Positions 22,787 to 34,813 of a DNA stretch of 64,000 bases are shown here, piece after piece. Numbering within the stretch: position 1 is the stretch's first letter; each line of letters opens with the position of its first letter. Under the pieces are notes generated by a model, which worked only from the letters and a program-made list of their open reading frames with translations, did no database searches and was not told the origin of the DNA. This DNA is from Sphaerosporella brunnea (Eukaryota > Ascomycota > Pezizomycetes > Pezizales > Pyronemataceae). The translations under genes were made by a program, and so were the position numbers. Location of the stretch: positions 1 through 64,000 of the forward strand of contig VXIS01000171.1 in the NCBI GenBank assembly GCA_008704415.1, read 5' to 3'.

Positions 22787-23192
22787 AGAGGGATTCAGCA
22801 ACTTTTGTTTTGGCTTAACAGTTAGCAGCTGGGGAGCGCAAGTTAAACCGCTTTTGTGCCGTGCGTCGCCCAAGCCAGCGCAGTTCCCCAGTGCGCAAAA
22901 TGGGATTCAGCGGTTAAACTTTAAGAAATGCAGGCGAAAGAGTTTAAGAACCAGTTAAACTCGCGGATTTTACTTCGTTGCATGTTGTGGCGGACGAGCT
23001 TTCCCCAAAATGCGTGGTGACCGGGGTTTAGCCAACCGCTAAACGCTCCCTGAGAGTCGGCTTATCTTAGCCAACTTCTGGCGCTGGCTAAGGGTATCGG
23101 GTAAGTTGTGCTGACAAAACTCGCGTCTCGCAAGGGGCAATAAGCCAAAATCCTTCCCTGGTACCCTTAGCCAGCCGCTGCTGAATCCCTCT
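22787..23192. mobile_element. 406-bp non-autonomous terminal-inverted-repeat element
   Basis: The ends are perfect 14-bp inverted repeats: AGAGGGATTCAGCA at 22787-22800 and TGCTGAATCCCTCT at 23179-23192. The weaker match GGCTTA/TAGCC continues inward. It is flanked by the 8-bp direct repeat AAAACAAA at 22779-22786 and 23193-23200. No open frame of meaningful length lies inside, so it would depend on a transposase from elsewhere. Words such as GGTTAAAC and GGTTTAGC recur inside in both orientations. The target duplication lies in an A/C-rich tract, so its length is less certain than the ends. Confidence 0.72.
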
Positions 23193-23200
23193 AAAACAAA

Positions 23201-24123
23201 AAACCGACAGAGTCACGAAACAACGTGCATCCACGTGTAATGTATGTATCCACGTTGTTGCAGGGGGTGTGGGGGGGGGGGGGCATTTTTTTTCTTTCTT
23301 GTCACACACACATTATTATCGGATCACTCCTCTCGCGATGCATGCCGCCATGCATCTGGCAACCACAAGGCTGAATCCGACTTTGCGCAGCTAAGGACAG
23401 TCGTGAGGCTGGTTGCTACGGCTGTGATGATAATCGATGAGCTCAGCTCAGCTCGATTTTTCCACGCGCGCACGAAAGAAAAAAAAAAAAAAAAAAAACG
23501 CAAGAAACTGACCGGCCGGCCACAGTGCCCGTCGCCATTCAAAAATCCATAACATATCAAACACCTCCAATCCTCTGCGCCTGCCCGTGTTTCCCGGTAC
23601 TCGACGCTTCACACGAAATCACTCGCACTCGATAGGTAGTACCACCACATGAAACGGGGGAGGGGAGGGGGGTGGATTTTGCAACGGAAACGAAAGCGAA
23701 AAAGGAATGGATCTTGCAGCAGCAAGCACAGCCCCGTCTGTAGCCGAGAGTCATCTTTTTTTTTTTTTTTCTTTCTTTTCTTTTTCTCCTGCCTGCATTG
23801 CATGGCTGATCATTTAATAAAAGGCGCTGTAAGGCTGGGGCGGGCGTATTCTTGTAAAGTGAAAAAAAAAAAATCCTTATAGAGAGAGTGGCTTGTCCCA
23901 TACAAACTCGGTCGGGACCGGTCAACCCGTATTCTTAGAGAGAGAAGTCGACTGTACCATAAGAACAATTATCGTGACAAATTTTCTAAGAGAGAAAAGA
24001 AAAATCAAAAAAAAAAAACAAGCCAGAACACCGTTATGAACCCCCCTTTCTAGTTCCCCCCCCCCGCGTCTGGAACGTTTGTAATAGTACACTTTGTGAA
24101 GGAAAAAACAGAAAGCTGCACGC
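23201..24123. other. Spacer downstream of the DUF7732-like gene
   Basis: No gene is supported. The stretch has G and A homopolymers (near 23270-23283 and 23480-23498), a T run (23757-23770) and AGAGAG words (23881-23990). The side next to 24124 would carry the 3' untranslated region of the minus-strand gene. Confidence 0.45.
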
Positions 24124-25134
24124 TCACATATACGCCATAAACCCGACTACCAAACAGACCGTCACGAGCCCCCAATTCCTCACCAGCATCTGTGCCGCAC
24201 TCCCATCATCCGTGCCGCCGTCAGCCGTAGTCCCATTCGCCAGCGTCCCATTGATAACCAACGTCTTCGTCCCATTGACCAGCGCCACCTTACTTGTATA
24301 CGTCTGCGCATCCGCCGGGAGAGCCGTGGCGTTATCGTACAATGCCTGGGTGTACGTTTCGTTGTGGTTTTCGTCGCAACCACAAACTTGGTTTGCCTGG
24401 CAAAGGCACAGCACGGGCAGGCTCTCGTTCGCGTTCGCGGTGCGGTTGTAGACGCTGACGGACCGCGCGTACGGGTAGGCATACGCACCGAGGAGCCACA
24501 GTCCCGGCAGGGAGGCCAGCGCCAGCCCCGCGATCAGGAACGGCGTGATGCCGCTGAGCGAGCGTTTTCCGGCGGTGTACGGCACTGCGGCGCCGCCGCC
24601 GTAGTACCGGCCGCCACTGAAGGACCGCGGAGACCCGGAGCCGGAAACCGTGCGGCCGCCGGCATTGGAGGTGCTGTGCGGACGAGTCAACGCTGGGTTG
24701 TTCGGTGAGGAGCGGAGGGGGTTCTGCTTCGAGGAGGAGGAATAAGGAAATTTGGAACCGGACCTACTGCTACGGCCGCCTGTTGACCCACCACTACCAG
24801 ATCTTCCACCGCCGCTACGGCCGCCGCCACCGCCGCCGCCGCCGCCGCCGCGCCCGCCGCCGCCGCCTCGTCGCTTCTCAAGTGTGTGTTTGCTGCCAGA
24901 AACCTCTTGCCACCATTCATCGTCGTCGATCTCGTCGTCGTGGAATTGTGTGCCGCCGCTGCGTTCTGGAAGCGAAACCTCGGTGTCTTGATCTGGAAAT
25001 GCTTCCGCTGTGGTCAAGCTCCTGCTGTCGACGTCGCTAATTGCTGCAGCGAGCACAGGCGACAAGCGCGCGCATAGCAGCAACAGCGCAAGCAGCAGCG
25101 ACGATGGTAACCGTAATCGTGGTGATAGTAACAT
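24124..25134 (-). CDS. Secreted/surface protein of the fungal DUF7732 type, 336 aa
   Basis: Intronless. A signal peptide (MLLSPRLRLPSSLLLALLLL, ending about residue 29) leads an acidic segment. A Lys-Arg-Arg processing-type site (87-89) and a Gly/Ser/Arg-rich run (90-130, with G9-10 tracts) follow. The conserved part begins SKFPYSSSSKQNPL. It includes a hydrophobic helix, GITPFLIAGLALASLPGLWL, then YAYPYARSVSVYN, the cysteine cluster CLCQANQVCGC (243-253), several N-glycosylation sequons (NRT, NES, NET, NAT, NGT) and NGTTADGGTDD. It ends in a hydrophobic tail (WGLVTVCLVVGFMAYM), as in a GPI-anchored or membrane-tethered protein. I recognise the arrangement as the fungus-specific DUF7732 family from memory; its function is unknown. 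The Gly-rich run produces long Pro/Arg shadow frames on the other strand. Confidence 0.8.
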   Translation of the reverse strand: MLLSPRLRLPSSLLLALLLLCARLSPVLAAAISDVDSRSLTTAEAFPDQDTEVSLPERSGGTQFHDDEIDDDEWWQEVSGSKHTLEKRRGGGGGRGGGGGGGGGGRSGGGRSGSGGSTGGRSSRSGSKFPYSSSSKQNPLRSSPNNPALTRPHSTSNAGGRTVSGSGSPRSFSGGRYYGGGAAVPYTAGKRSLSGITPFLIAGLALASLPGLWLLGAYAYPYARSVSVYNRTANANESLPVLCLCQANQVCGCDENHNETYTQALYDNATALPADAQTYTSKVALVNGTKTLVINGTLANGTTADGGTDDGSAAQMLVRNWGLVTVCLVVGFMAYM

Positions 25135-28100
25135 ACTGTCGCTGTCGTCTTTTTTTTATATATATATTTTTTGTCGGTCGCAGGCAAAGGTGGATGAGGG
25201 GGAGGACCGGGATTCTTAAGGAGAAGTGAAACAGACCCGCAACTGCTTCCTTTAATGTCTGCACCCCCCCCCCAAAAAAAAACTATGTGGGAGCAAAAGT
25301 CTATCTATCACAGCAAGCGTGGTGACGGTTAAAGCTGCTGGACCATATGATCACGTCAGGGCGGAACTCAGCCAAGCTTGAGTCAAGATGCGTCTTCTAT
25401 CAGGTATCCTGGTGGGCGATGGACCGCTGGTGGTGCAAGCGAAGAGCGCTGGGCCTTACATACCTGCTATGCCTACGAGAGCGGCAGTTATCAAGTCCAG
25501 CCATGAAACCCCCGCAAATTTGTTTTTTTTCTTCTTCCAAAGCCCTTCCTTTCATCTCCCAACGCACGACAAACGTCGGCACGCACAGACGCACGTGATC
25601 GATCAACCAAAAGGACAAACACACATGCGAGCGGATGGATAGTTGCAGCGTATGCGCACCGAGATGCAAACACCTCGGATATCTATCTATCTGACCGAGC
25701 CTTGTACATCACATCTTTTCGTCTGAAGCATGTCTTAGATACATCCCGCTAGAAGTGCATACTTCCCAGCAAGGGCGCACCTGACGATCGGCCACGGTCG
25801 CGCATGCGCGAGCCACCACCACCGGGAGGATCTTGCATTGGACAACGGCCGCTGTCCCAACAGTCCAGCAACAATCCTCGTAAACACGAGATGCTCTGCT
25901 GTGCTCTGCTCTGCTCCGCTCATTCGAGAAACGCGAGCACTAGGTAGGCGATCTACGCTGATCATGATCAGCATGCGCAATGGCATCGCATCAAGCTCAA
26001 ATCACAGGACCACACATGGCACTTTAGAGTAGCTACGCCGACGGTAACTGCATACCTATGCGAGGTAGCCAGGACCCGGACAACACCAGGGGGACAGAGC
26101 TCGCGCTTGGGAAGGCCCAGGCCCGAGGTAGCTACCTACCAGCGAGAGCGCTCAAAGCCACAGCCCATCCCGTCAACGTCGCATGCGGAAACTCTAACCT
26201 GGAGCTTCGAGATCGCGGTGACTCTATTCTCGAGCCAGTGTCAGTGTGGCGGTATGTACCTACCTGCTAGGGTAGGTGCACCTTCTCAAAGCTACCTGTC
26301 CTTCATCCTTGAGCTTGTTATAGGTAGGTAGATCCCGTGCCCAGCGCCACAGGGGAAACAGAAACAACTTCACTTCGCTTCGCTTCACACCTGCAGATAA
26401 AGAAGTGCCCGCAGCGAAACAGAGTTCCACGTGTCCCATCCCAGGGGAGGGATAAAAAAAAGAGCTTGAGCTGACATCAATCGGGCTGAACGACAGCTGT
26501 CTGGCTTTTCAGATGTCAGAAGGCGGGGGGGCCATCGAATCTGCCGTGTGTGTAGACGAGAGCCTTCTTTCCTACCTGGTACGGCCATCACTACAAAGTA
26601 GGCCATTCGCTCCGATTCACATTGCTCATGAGCCGATTCTTTTGATTTGCGGCTACCTCCCAGCTACCCTTGATGCCAAACAAACACGGACTCTGATTCA
26701 CTATAGCCACACTAGATAGTAATCTACCTATCGGCGTTCGGACAAAGCTGGCCTCGTCTTTGGTTATTCGGCCCCCATAATTCGGTCCTATCTGTAAATT
26801 TTTCATTTAACTATCCACGATCATGAGGTTCGATAGTTTACGACGATTGGCACGCAAAAAAAAAAAAAAAAAAAACACCTGGCATTTCGAATGGCACAAC
26901 GCGTTAACTGACATAGCACAATAGCGCCGGATTAGTAGGGCTATGAGGGAAGTACGGTATACCGAGGTCCCCGAAAGACGGCAGGATGGCTAAGTGGTAG
27001 GAGCCCTTAGGACCTGGAGGAAGCCACGCCGGTAGGATGCCTGGGCGGCGGGGGCCCAGAGATCTACAAGACCTCGAGGACGCCATGTCGGCAGGACCTA
27101 AGCCACGTGAGCCCGGGCACACACCTGGACGCCTAAAAAACGGTGTCCATAACTGTCCAATGCGCAGAATTACTGGTCGACAACACTCGGCCGAGCGTTA
27201 GACTACCGTTTGGCTATCATTCGGCGAAATCATTGAGCCATCGTCAAACGGCCCGTAGCCGCGCCGGAGGGTGACAACTATGTGGTGTGGACCCTGAGGC
27301 CGACAGGCGCCGAAGGGGATGACGTTTTACCGGGGGTGGTAACGCTCAACTGCATGAAGTGGGTCTCGCGATACCAGTGCCCCACGAAGATGAGATTCTC
27401 AAAGCCGTCTATCGCGGCCGTGGTGAGAGTTGACGGTGGGGGTACGTCAGAGTTGGAGTTAGATTTGATCACAGAACCCGAATCCGGGCTCTCTATAGTA
27501 ACACGTGGGCGTGGGCGCACCAACCATCCACCCGGCCATCCAGGGAAGTGGTGATCGCGAGAGTTGAAGATATTGGCGAGCAAAGACCTTCACCCACTCG
27601 GGCTACCAGAATCGCACCCACCCATGGACTCCCTCCACTGGCATCGCCTCCGGTTGAGCGCCAATACGGTTGGTGGGCGGCCGCGGAGGCGGGGACAGGG
27701 TGTCCGGTTTCTCAATCCTCAAAGATCGATCTTTGTCCGAAGGTGGTGTGCAGCCATCCCAACAGGCGCTTATCGCGGCTATGGCAGTCTCACGTCCCTG
27801 CGTAAGGAGAAAAAAAAAGAAAATGGTAACGAAGTACTTAGTAGATACGTACCATTTCGACGGTTGGGCAAACTACCATCAGATAGTTATGTATCGCGCA
27901 GCCTCAGCACCGAAACCGAACGTGCCGTCCTCAAGGATGAAGACTCCATGCTTTCAGTATTCTTCTGACACGAGGGCATGGTTGTCCCCGGGACTGTTTT
28001 CCCATGCGGGTGCGTCTTGGACTCCTTTTGCTCGGTATAAATATGGCATGGCACTCGGACGCCGTTCCTCCCAGCATACGCAATAATCGTAAAATGCGGG

Positions 28101-30058
28101 AAGTCCCGCACCCTATCTCGAGCCTTCCTGTTGAAAGTTATAATGGTTATCCCCCCTTTCTATCGAATGCAGCTATAGCGTGACTGGAAACCAAAAATCT
28201 GTACTTCTATTGGCGTTCTATTGCCACAGAACCGGGCGATCTATCGGCCTTCTATAGAGCGGAGGGAAGTCACCAATGTGGCTGTTGGCCCTGCCTGCAG
28301 TATGAGCAATGTTTTGCGAGGGCAACTGAACATACACGACATCGATATTGCGACAGCGACTCCTCAGCCCGGAATTGCCGCCTTTTTTTCCTCCAAGGCC
28401 TTAACCCCCCCTGACGTATGATGTGTTCAGCGTGCTGCTTATCAACCTCATTCGACAAGGCGGGGCGGGGGGCTTGAGATGTCCCGGAAGTTGACTGCAA
28501 CGAGATTCTCCCACTCTCGGGTCATGTGTTTGTCGGAACTGCAAATTAAGCAAATCCGTATTGGAAGGTGGGGGGTGGTAGCCCGGGATGAAAGAGTGTG
28601 ATGTTCCGCACAACTCTCGAAACCATGCTCCACAGGCCCTCACTCGCGCCACAAAATTCAAGGTTACGAGGGGAATTCATAGTGGATGGGAGAACCATTG
28701 CCTGAACGTAAGGGACGAAGCAGGGGTCGAGGATTACCGTTAATCAACGAAGGTGAGGCGTGCAGTACAAATGTTGGATGTTTGTTTTCTGAAAAATAAG
28801 CTTGTATATATTAGAGAGAGGAGAGTCGAGAGAACATAACTGCGCGCCTACAGACCTCCAAACCCCCCCCCCCCCCCCAAAAAAAAAAAAAAAAAAAAAG
28901 GAAGCTACTGCTAAGCTGTTCTTCCAGCGTCGGCGAATCCAACTGCGCAAAATTCATTTTGTCTCGATCCTAGCATCATCAGCGCTCCCTATTCGCTTTG
29001 AGGACCAGTAGATCGTACACACCTTCCTTGCCGAGTAAGTATTCCAAAATGCACAAGAAGCTCACAAAGTACTGCAGCAAACAGGGCTCCTTTACTCGGC
29101 TTATTTCTGCTCAGGAGGCCCGGTGCTGAGGTTGAGGGGTGCCGGGGCTGGATGGCATGAGGTTTCCCCAAACGCGAAGATAATCCCCGGCTATTTTACT
29201 TGAAATGCTTCAGCTTTGCTCTTACGTTGGGGTTTGTTTCGAACTTTGCCAAAGTGAAATCCCGACTGTTACTCGGGGGGGTAGGGGGTCGATAATTACG
29301 GTTCAATTAGGTACGTTTCTGTACTGTACGTGACTTAAGCTTAGGTAAACTTACACTGTAGATTATTGCGCCTGGGACCGGTATGAAGGGTTGTTTTATG
29401 GCGAGATAGCTCGGCGTGGGAGCCTAATAGAAGGTGGAACAGAGCAATTCTTGGATATAAGGCGATTCAGACTCGGAGTCACTGCCTACCACAAGCCGAG
29501 CCCATTCAAATCAACAAAATACCCTGAAATCCAGGCCAACTTGAAATACGTGATGCGCAGCAACGTGCAAAGGTAAAGCCGGTACCTAAGCAGTGGGATG
29601 ACACCACCCCCACATCGTTGCTCGCTGTCTAGACCCTTGTGCCCGAAAAAGACAAAGTGTGCCTTCTTCGTCGGGAAGCCCAATGCCAGCACGTAGCCAG
29701 TTTGCCAGATACAGGAGCCGTCAAGACCCTTCGAAGCCATATCTGGGCACACTGGCAAATAATGCTGTTAATTTCTGGGGAGAAATGACACCCTTTGCAC
29801 TGAGCTTGCCCTCAAGCTCCTTCACACATTCTCAAACGCTGTACCTCGGAGCGGTCATTTTCTACTAGGAACTTGATCTACGAAAAAAAAAAAGCGGAAT
29901 CGCTTCACAGCAGAAAAGCTATCCTACATCCATGTAAATACTAGTAGGCGCAACTCTAAATGTTTCAGTGTAGTTTTGCCTTAGCGCTCTGTGTTGTTTT
30001 CGAAACGTATGATAAAATATCGTAACTAATAATGGTATATCATACTTATCGACCCCTA
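25135..30058. other. Large gene-poor spacer
   Basis: Nearly 5 kb without a gene that I can support. It has GGTAGGTA/TACCTACC words (26060-26330), an A19 run (26857-26875), a C17-A20 junction (28865-28900) and several GC-rich patches with interrupted frames (27280-27560, 28400-28660). These may be old transposon debris, but I recognise no protein motif. A short inverted pair (GTAGGGGGTCGATAA near 29290 and TTATCGACCCCTAC near 30047) brackets the stretch next to the 268-bp element. Confidence 0.4.
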
Positions 30059-30342
30059 CTCGGGGGTAGGGATCGAATCTTTCGCCTCGCTTGCGTAGGT
30101 TATACGTTCGTGACTGTAAGATTTCTAAGGTTTCGCCCAAAAATACCGCGATCTAATACCGCTCAAAAAAGACTCAAAAAATAGCTTTCTCGTGACATTT
30201 TTAAATGCGGATCACTCGTTTTCTTTAGCTTTGCTATGGCTTTGCTATAGTTTGACGTAATCTTGGGTAATTTTACGTATTTAACTGAAATTGTACCGTA
30301 CGAAAAAATTGTATATCATCTTCTCAGACCACTACTCGGGGG
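30059..30342. mobile_element. 268-bp hAT-like MITE, copy 1, with target duplications
   Basis: The element spans 30067-30334, flanked by the 8-bp direct repeat CTCGGGGG at 30059-30066 and 30335-30342. Its ends are TAGGGATC and GACCACTA, which as inverted repeats match at six of eight positions. Both ends fit the TAGNG pattern common in hAT elements. It is AT-rich, has no open frame and is base-for-base identical to the copy at 53622-53889. Confidence 0.85.
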
Positions 30343-30592
30343 GCAGGTGAGACTTTGTGATCAGCTTGCCCGATGGATCATGCTAAGTTTAACTCTAACT
30401 CTAACGCTCGCGGGGATTAAAAATCTACTGCTCTTGCGCACGCGGACCTGGTGCAGTCATGACTACCATGAAGAGTCCCACACAAGCTCCCGAGTTCCGA
30501 CGTCATTAACGTTTTGTTCCACCAAAGTTCAATTAGGTCGCTCTGGATCCGTCTACAACCTCCATCTTCTATTCACCGCCTGATTCAACCCC

Positions 30593-32222
30593 TCAAACTT
30601 GGGCCTTCGCAAACCTAGCCACAGTCACTACCAACCGTTCCCTGCGTTTCCTCCTCTCAAACACCTGCGCATGATCTAAATCTCCATACCACAGCACCGT
30701 CAACTCCTCTCGCTTTGCCGCATCCTCCCTGCTAAAAACATCCATCTCCTGTGCCTGGCCTTCCGTAAGGTACTCCCACACGCTCTCCGAGTCCACCAAC
30801 AAATCTCTCCCACTCAAGACAACCGCACATTTCCGCCCCCTCAGTTCCTCTTTCCACAGAATATTCTCGCGCCAGAAAAAGTGCCGGCATATGGTATGGG
30901 AGATCGCCGGGTCCTTGGCCGCGAAGTAGTCCAGCTGCACCTGGTTTGCGCTTCGCGGCACGCGGCAGGTGAAGTTGTAGGCTACGTTTGGGAGGTGCAG
31001 GAGGAACGTGATGGGGTCGATTAGGACGAGCGAGTCGATGCGGGGTCCGATTATTGGGCAGTGGAGAAGGTGCGTGGAGATTACGGTGCCGTAGCTGTGG
31101 CCGGCGAGCACGAATTTGGTGATGTTGTGATGGTTGAGGATTTGTAGCATTTGCGAAGAGAACTCGGAGGCGCGCATGGGGTCGCGGCAGATCCGCATTG
31201 AGAGGGCCTAGATATCTCTCAGTCAAAATCTCACCTTCTGAAGAGGGGGGTAACAGACCATGATCTCAACCGCCACTATCCCAACTCCCTCCCCAGCTTC
31301 TTTCGCAAGTTCGTGAAGGAACCCTACGTACGGGTGTAGTCCTATTCCCAGGCCATGCAAAAACACTATGGGGACTTTATCTTTCGCCGTGTGCGGGCGG
31401 TACCAGTAACTAAAATCTTTGCTTGGGCTTCTCTTCCCCCAGTCGGACGCAAGCACCGCATGCAATCGTATTGGAAAACTTGCACGCCAGCTCTTCGTTG
31501 GGAACAATATCAGTCCGCCCATCCTCAACCTCATCGTGGTAAAAAAGTCCACAAGGCCCACAACCTGTCCATCATAAGCATCATCTCTCTCCCACCTCAA
31601 CGGCAGCAACTCACACCATATAGCACCAAGCTGCGATGCATCATCTTCACCGGGTCCAGCGTCAACCGCAAGCTCTTAACAAGAGGATTATACCCGCTCC
31701 TTAACGTCGTGCCCAACATCTCTTCAAACTGTCGCACATATGCATCGACTTCTGCCGCCTCCTCACTCCCCCGAGGCGGTACCTGGTCTAGATCTAGAAA
31801 CGCCCACGAGAGAAACTCGGCCAGATTCTCGCGGTGGATCGAGGAGACAGTGGCGCCATGGAACCACCCGCTTAGGTACTGCTCTGGCGCTGTGATGGTG
31901 GAGAGACATTGGTTTACGAGCGCTTGACGCTCGTTGTGGGGGCGCTGGGGGGGGTGGATTGCAGGCTGGAGATGTCAGTACTCTGTAGCTTTCCATCTAA
32001 CACTGGAGGGGGACACACTTTCTCCAGTCGCCGCTTCCACGGCAAATACCAGCACACATAAAACAGCGTCTCGGCCCAGAAATAAGTTGTCAGCAGAAGC
32101 GGGAAGTTCACGAAGCCGGCAAATGAGAGGATCGCGCAGAGTGCACAGGCCGGCGTGATAGCGCTCAGAGCGATGGTGCCGACCCGCACAAGCACCAGTT
32201 CCGCAAACGAGGTTCCCAGCAT
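30593..32222 (-). CDS. Membrane-anchored alpha/beta hydrolase, 491 aa
   Basis: Four exons on the minus strand: 32222-32019, 31965-31615, 31564-31259 and 31207-30593 (1476 nt). Introns are 50-53 nt, with branch points such as CTGAC just before the first acceptor. The N-terminal 68 residues form two hydrophobic helices. A helical cap-like stretch follows (QYLSGWFHGATVSSIHRENL, then AEFLSWAF). The alpha/beta hydrolase fold begins at about residue 235 (YWYRPHTAKDKVPIVFLHG). The His-Gly oxyanion loop is at 255-256. The nucleophile elbow is GHSYG with Ser325. The likely acid is Asp422 (VVLSGRDLL) and the catalytic His is His466 (GDLDHAQVF). Substrate is unknown; lipids or esters at a membrane are plausible. 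The start is the ATG giving MLGTSFAELVLV. It lies 485 bp downstream of the EF-hand gene on the same strand. Confidence 0.85.
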
Positions 32223-32707
32223 TTTGCTCCCGCTGGTATAGGATGTAATGTTGTTTTTGTTGATGCGACCGACGCTTATGTGAGTAGATGTAGAGCACTT
32301 GCAGGGGAGATGCCCAGCAAGCAGCGACCGATGATCTCCCACCTTCGACCAAATTTCTCTCGCAATTAAAATGGTTGGTTTGTTGGGATGACGTATAACT
32401 GGGAAGTTCCCAACGGAGATACACTTCAGCTTGCATCCATGTGATTGATTGAGTTGAGCCACGGCGCATGAATCACCAAAAGAACGGATTAAAAAGCAGA
32501 TCACAGACAGCGCTTCAGATTACGACAGTTAAGTGATCCCGCGGCCGTATGTATGTACATCATATAGAAGTACAAAGTTCGCTCAAGACAAATTAAAGCC
32601 AGCCACCAACTCCGACCCAAACAAGCCATACCAAAGAGACAGATGATATCTATGCATACTCCCTAAGATTCGTAAATGAAAACAATTCTGGGACCCTGCG
32701 GAATCTC
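32223..32707. other. Spacer between hydrolase and EF-hand genes
   Basis: 485 bp between two minus-strand genes. It must hold the 3' end of the EF-hand transcript and the promoter of the hydrolase. No other signal is evident. Confidence 0.45.
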
Positions 32708-34813
32708 CTAAAAACTGGCAAGGTCACTCCACATTCCGACAAACTCCAATTTATCCGAGTCAGGACCGTTCATGATCCCCTCAAACTCTTCGTAGCTAAG
32801 GCGGCCCTCGCCGCCTCGCTTCTTGACCTCCTCACGAATGGAAGCCTTGGTGTCGGATTCCTTTGTTTTCTCCAAGTCTTCGGGCTTGGTCTTTTCATCC
32901 TTACCGGGTTCTTGCGGCACTGGCGCCTTCTTTGCTTCAGCTTCATTGGGCTTTTCAGGTGTCGTTTCGGTAGCCTTATCACCATCTAACTCGCCCGCTT
33001 TGGAATTTGTATCCGACGCAGGAGCCGTCTCAGACTCCTTCTTCTGATTGGGATAGGCCAGTCTCGCTGCAAGAGCAAGCGTCTCCTTTTCCTTGAATAG
33101 AATGTCCAGAAGTTCATTGATTCCGCGCGTAGCCATATGAAACAGGACTTCGTTACCAACATCTCTTTCATCATCTGGGAGCATCATGTCTTCGTCATGG
33201 GACATCAAACCCCAGAACTCAGCCTTGCGTGCCTTCTCAAAGAACTTGTCCCGACTATACTCTTCATTCTCTTCCTCCCAGCGGCTGATTGCTTCCGCAT
33301 CATCCTCGTCCAAGTGGTCTTTGGAGCTCGGTAACACAACAGGACTGTCGGAGTCGTCGTCCATTTCATTTGCCAAGTCCGGCTTCTCAAACGACCTGCC
33401 GGCGTTCGGAATAGAAGAGGTAAAAATGGCAGAGATAGGCTGGCGACCATTGAGAGCCTGGTCCATGTGTCCTTGCTCGTAAAGCTCGTCGCCCAACGAA
33501 GCAACGATATCTCTCACGAGCACCTTACTGAGGGAATAGAAGGACTTGAACATTCGCAAGAAGTCCTTCCGCTCAACGTAACCGTCGTTGTTCAGGTCAT
33601 AGCCCTGGAATATGCGCTTCAACTTCTCGGGAGTCCTGCCCTTGCTGCTGGTGAAGGAGACGCCGATAGCGAACTCCTCAAAATCGATCAAGCCATCTCC
33701 GTTACTGTCGTAGAAGTGGAACATACGGTCGTAGATCAAGTTCGGGGTCGGCGGATGCAGATGAGTGTTCGGGATGAAGCACTTGTCGAAGGTGTCCCGA
33801 GAGATGGCGCCGTGGATGCCGAACTTAGTGTCGTTGTATTCCGAGGCGGCAAGGACTTTGAACTGTTCGTACAGCGCCTCGAGCTCTGCTTGCTCAACTA
33901 TATCGCCGGATCAGCTCACATCCAACGGCATTGTACGTCGCGCCGGGAAGTGGGCATACACTTTGTTGCTTCGCCGAGCTGCCGAATAGCTTCGGCGCTC
34001 AGCGACGGAACCATCATGTGCGGCTTTCCGGGGTAGCAGGGAACCTGAGCATGCCGCGGGTTACCGATGAACGGGGCCGGAATACGGATCTTGTAGAAAA
34101 GGTGGGTTTTCGGATGGGCCGCATCGAGAGCTTCGCAAACTTCGCACAGGTCGTAGTCGAGACAGTTCGCACAGCGGTAGCGGATACCACGGATCGGAAT
34201 GATCTGACAGTTATTACATGTCACACCTCGATGAACGTACGACTCCCGTTGTGCTTGATCCTGGGCCCGGTCAGCATCACAGCGGAAATTAGGTCGAGAA
34301 GGGTAGCTGCAGCAGTACCTGGGCGATAGTGTAAAGCAAAGTGAGCAGGTTCTGGTTATCACTGTTTTCCTTGGTTTCCGCCGCAAATGAGAATTCACTG
34401 CCCGCATCGCTGCTTCTCCGACCAGCACGACCTTCTCTGCCGTCTGCACTGCCAGCTCTCGCCCGCGCCCCCCTTGCCTGCTGAGCGGCATGGCCCGTTT
34501 CCGTCAACGCCTCCGCGGCAGATTCTGGGATGTTGAGGCCCCGTGAAACTGCTGCAGCGTGGTTCAGAGTTTCCAACAGCTGGTCGTCGGTCAGGACTCC
34601 GCCGGGCTCGGGCTCGGGATTCGTGCGCTGCTGTTGCTGGTGGCGCCTAGCCTGTGATGAGCGGGCCCGGCGTGTAGCATTCGAGCGATGTAACCGCGGC
34701 TGGCTGTGGCGTCGTGAGTGGTACGAACGGTAGGCAAGGCCGATGGCGATAGCTGCACCTCCGGCCAACAAGAGCGGGTAGTATCGCTGCAGAGTAGTCT
34801 GACGTGAGGACAT
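32708..34813 (-). CDS. EF-hand and ZZ-type zinc-finger membrane protein, 661 aa
   Basis: Three exons: 34813-34319, 34260-33960 and 33897-32708 (1986 nt). The second donor is GTATGC, which restores TKFEQAELE across the join; the nearby GTGTAT donor would introduce a stop. An N-terminal helix (YYPLLLAGGAAIAIGLAYRS, about 11-30) probably anchors the protein. A basic, Gln/Arg-rich segment follows. The ZZ zinc finger (about 178-222) shows CNNC, CANC and CEVC. Two canonical EF-hand loops are present: DSNGDGLIDFEE (329-340) and DLNNDGYVERKD (366-377, with Asp at the last position). The C-terminal part is acidic and Lys/Glu/Pro-rich and ends near MWSDLASF. It is a conserved calcium-binding architecture in filamentous fungi; its job is not known to me. 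Calcium-dependent scaffolding at a membrane is an inference. Confidence 0.88.

Noticed and set aside
26985..27120. GGCTAAGTGGTAGGAGC, resembling a tRNA A box
   Set aside because: No B box or acceptor pairing follows.
28448..28633. Cys-x2-Cys-x4-His pattern (CLICSSDKHMTREW) resembling a retroviral-type zinc knuckle
   Set aside because: The last Cys is replaced by Trp and no gag or polymerase similarity surrounds it.
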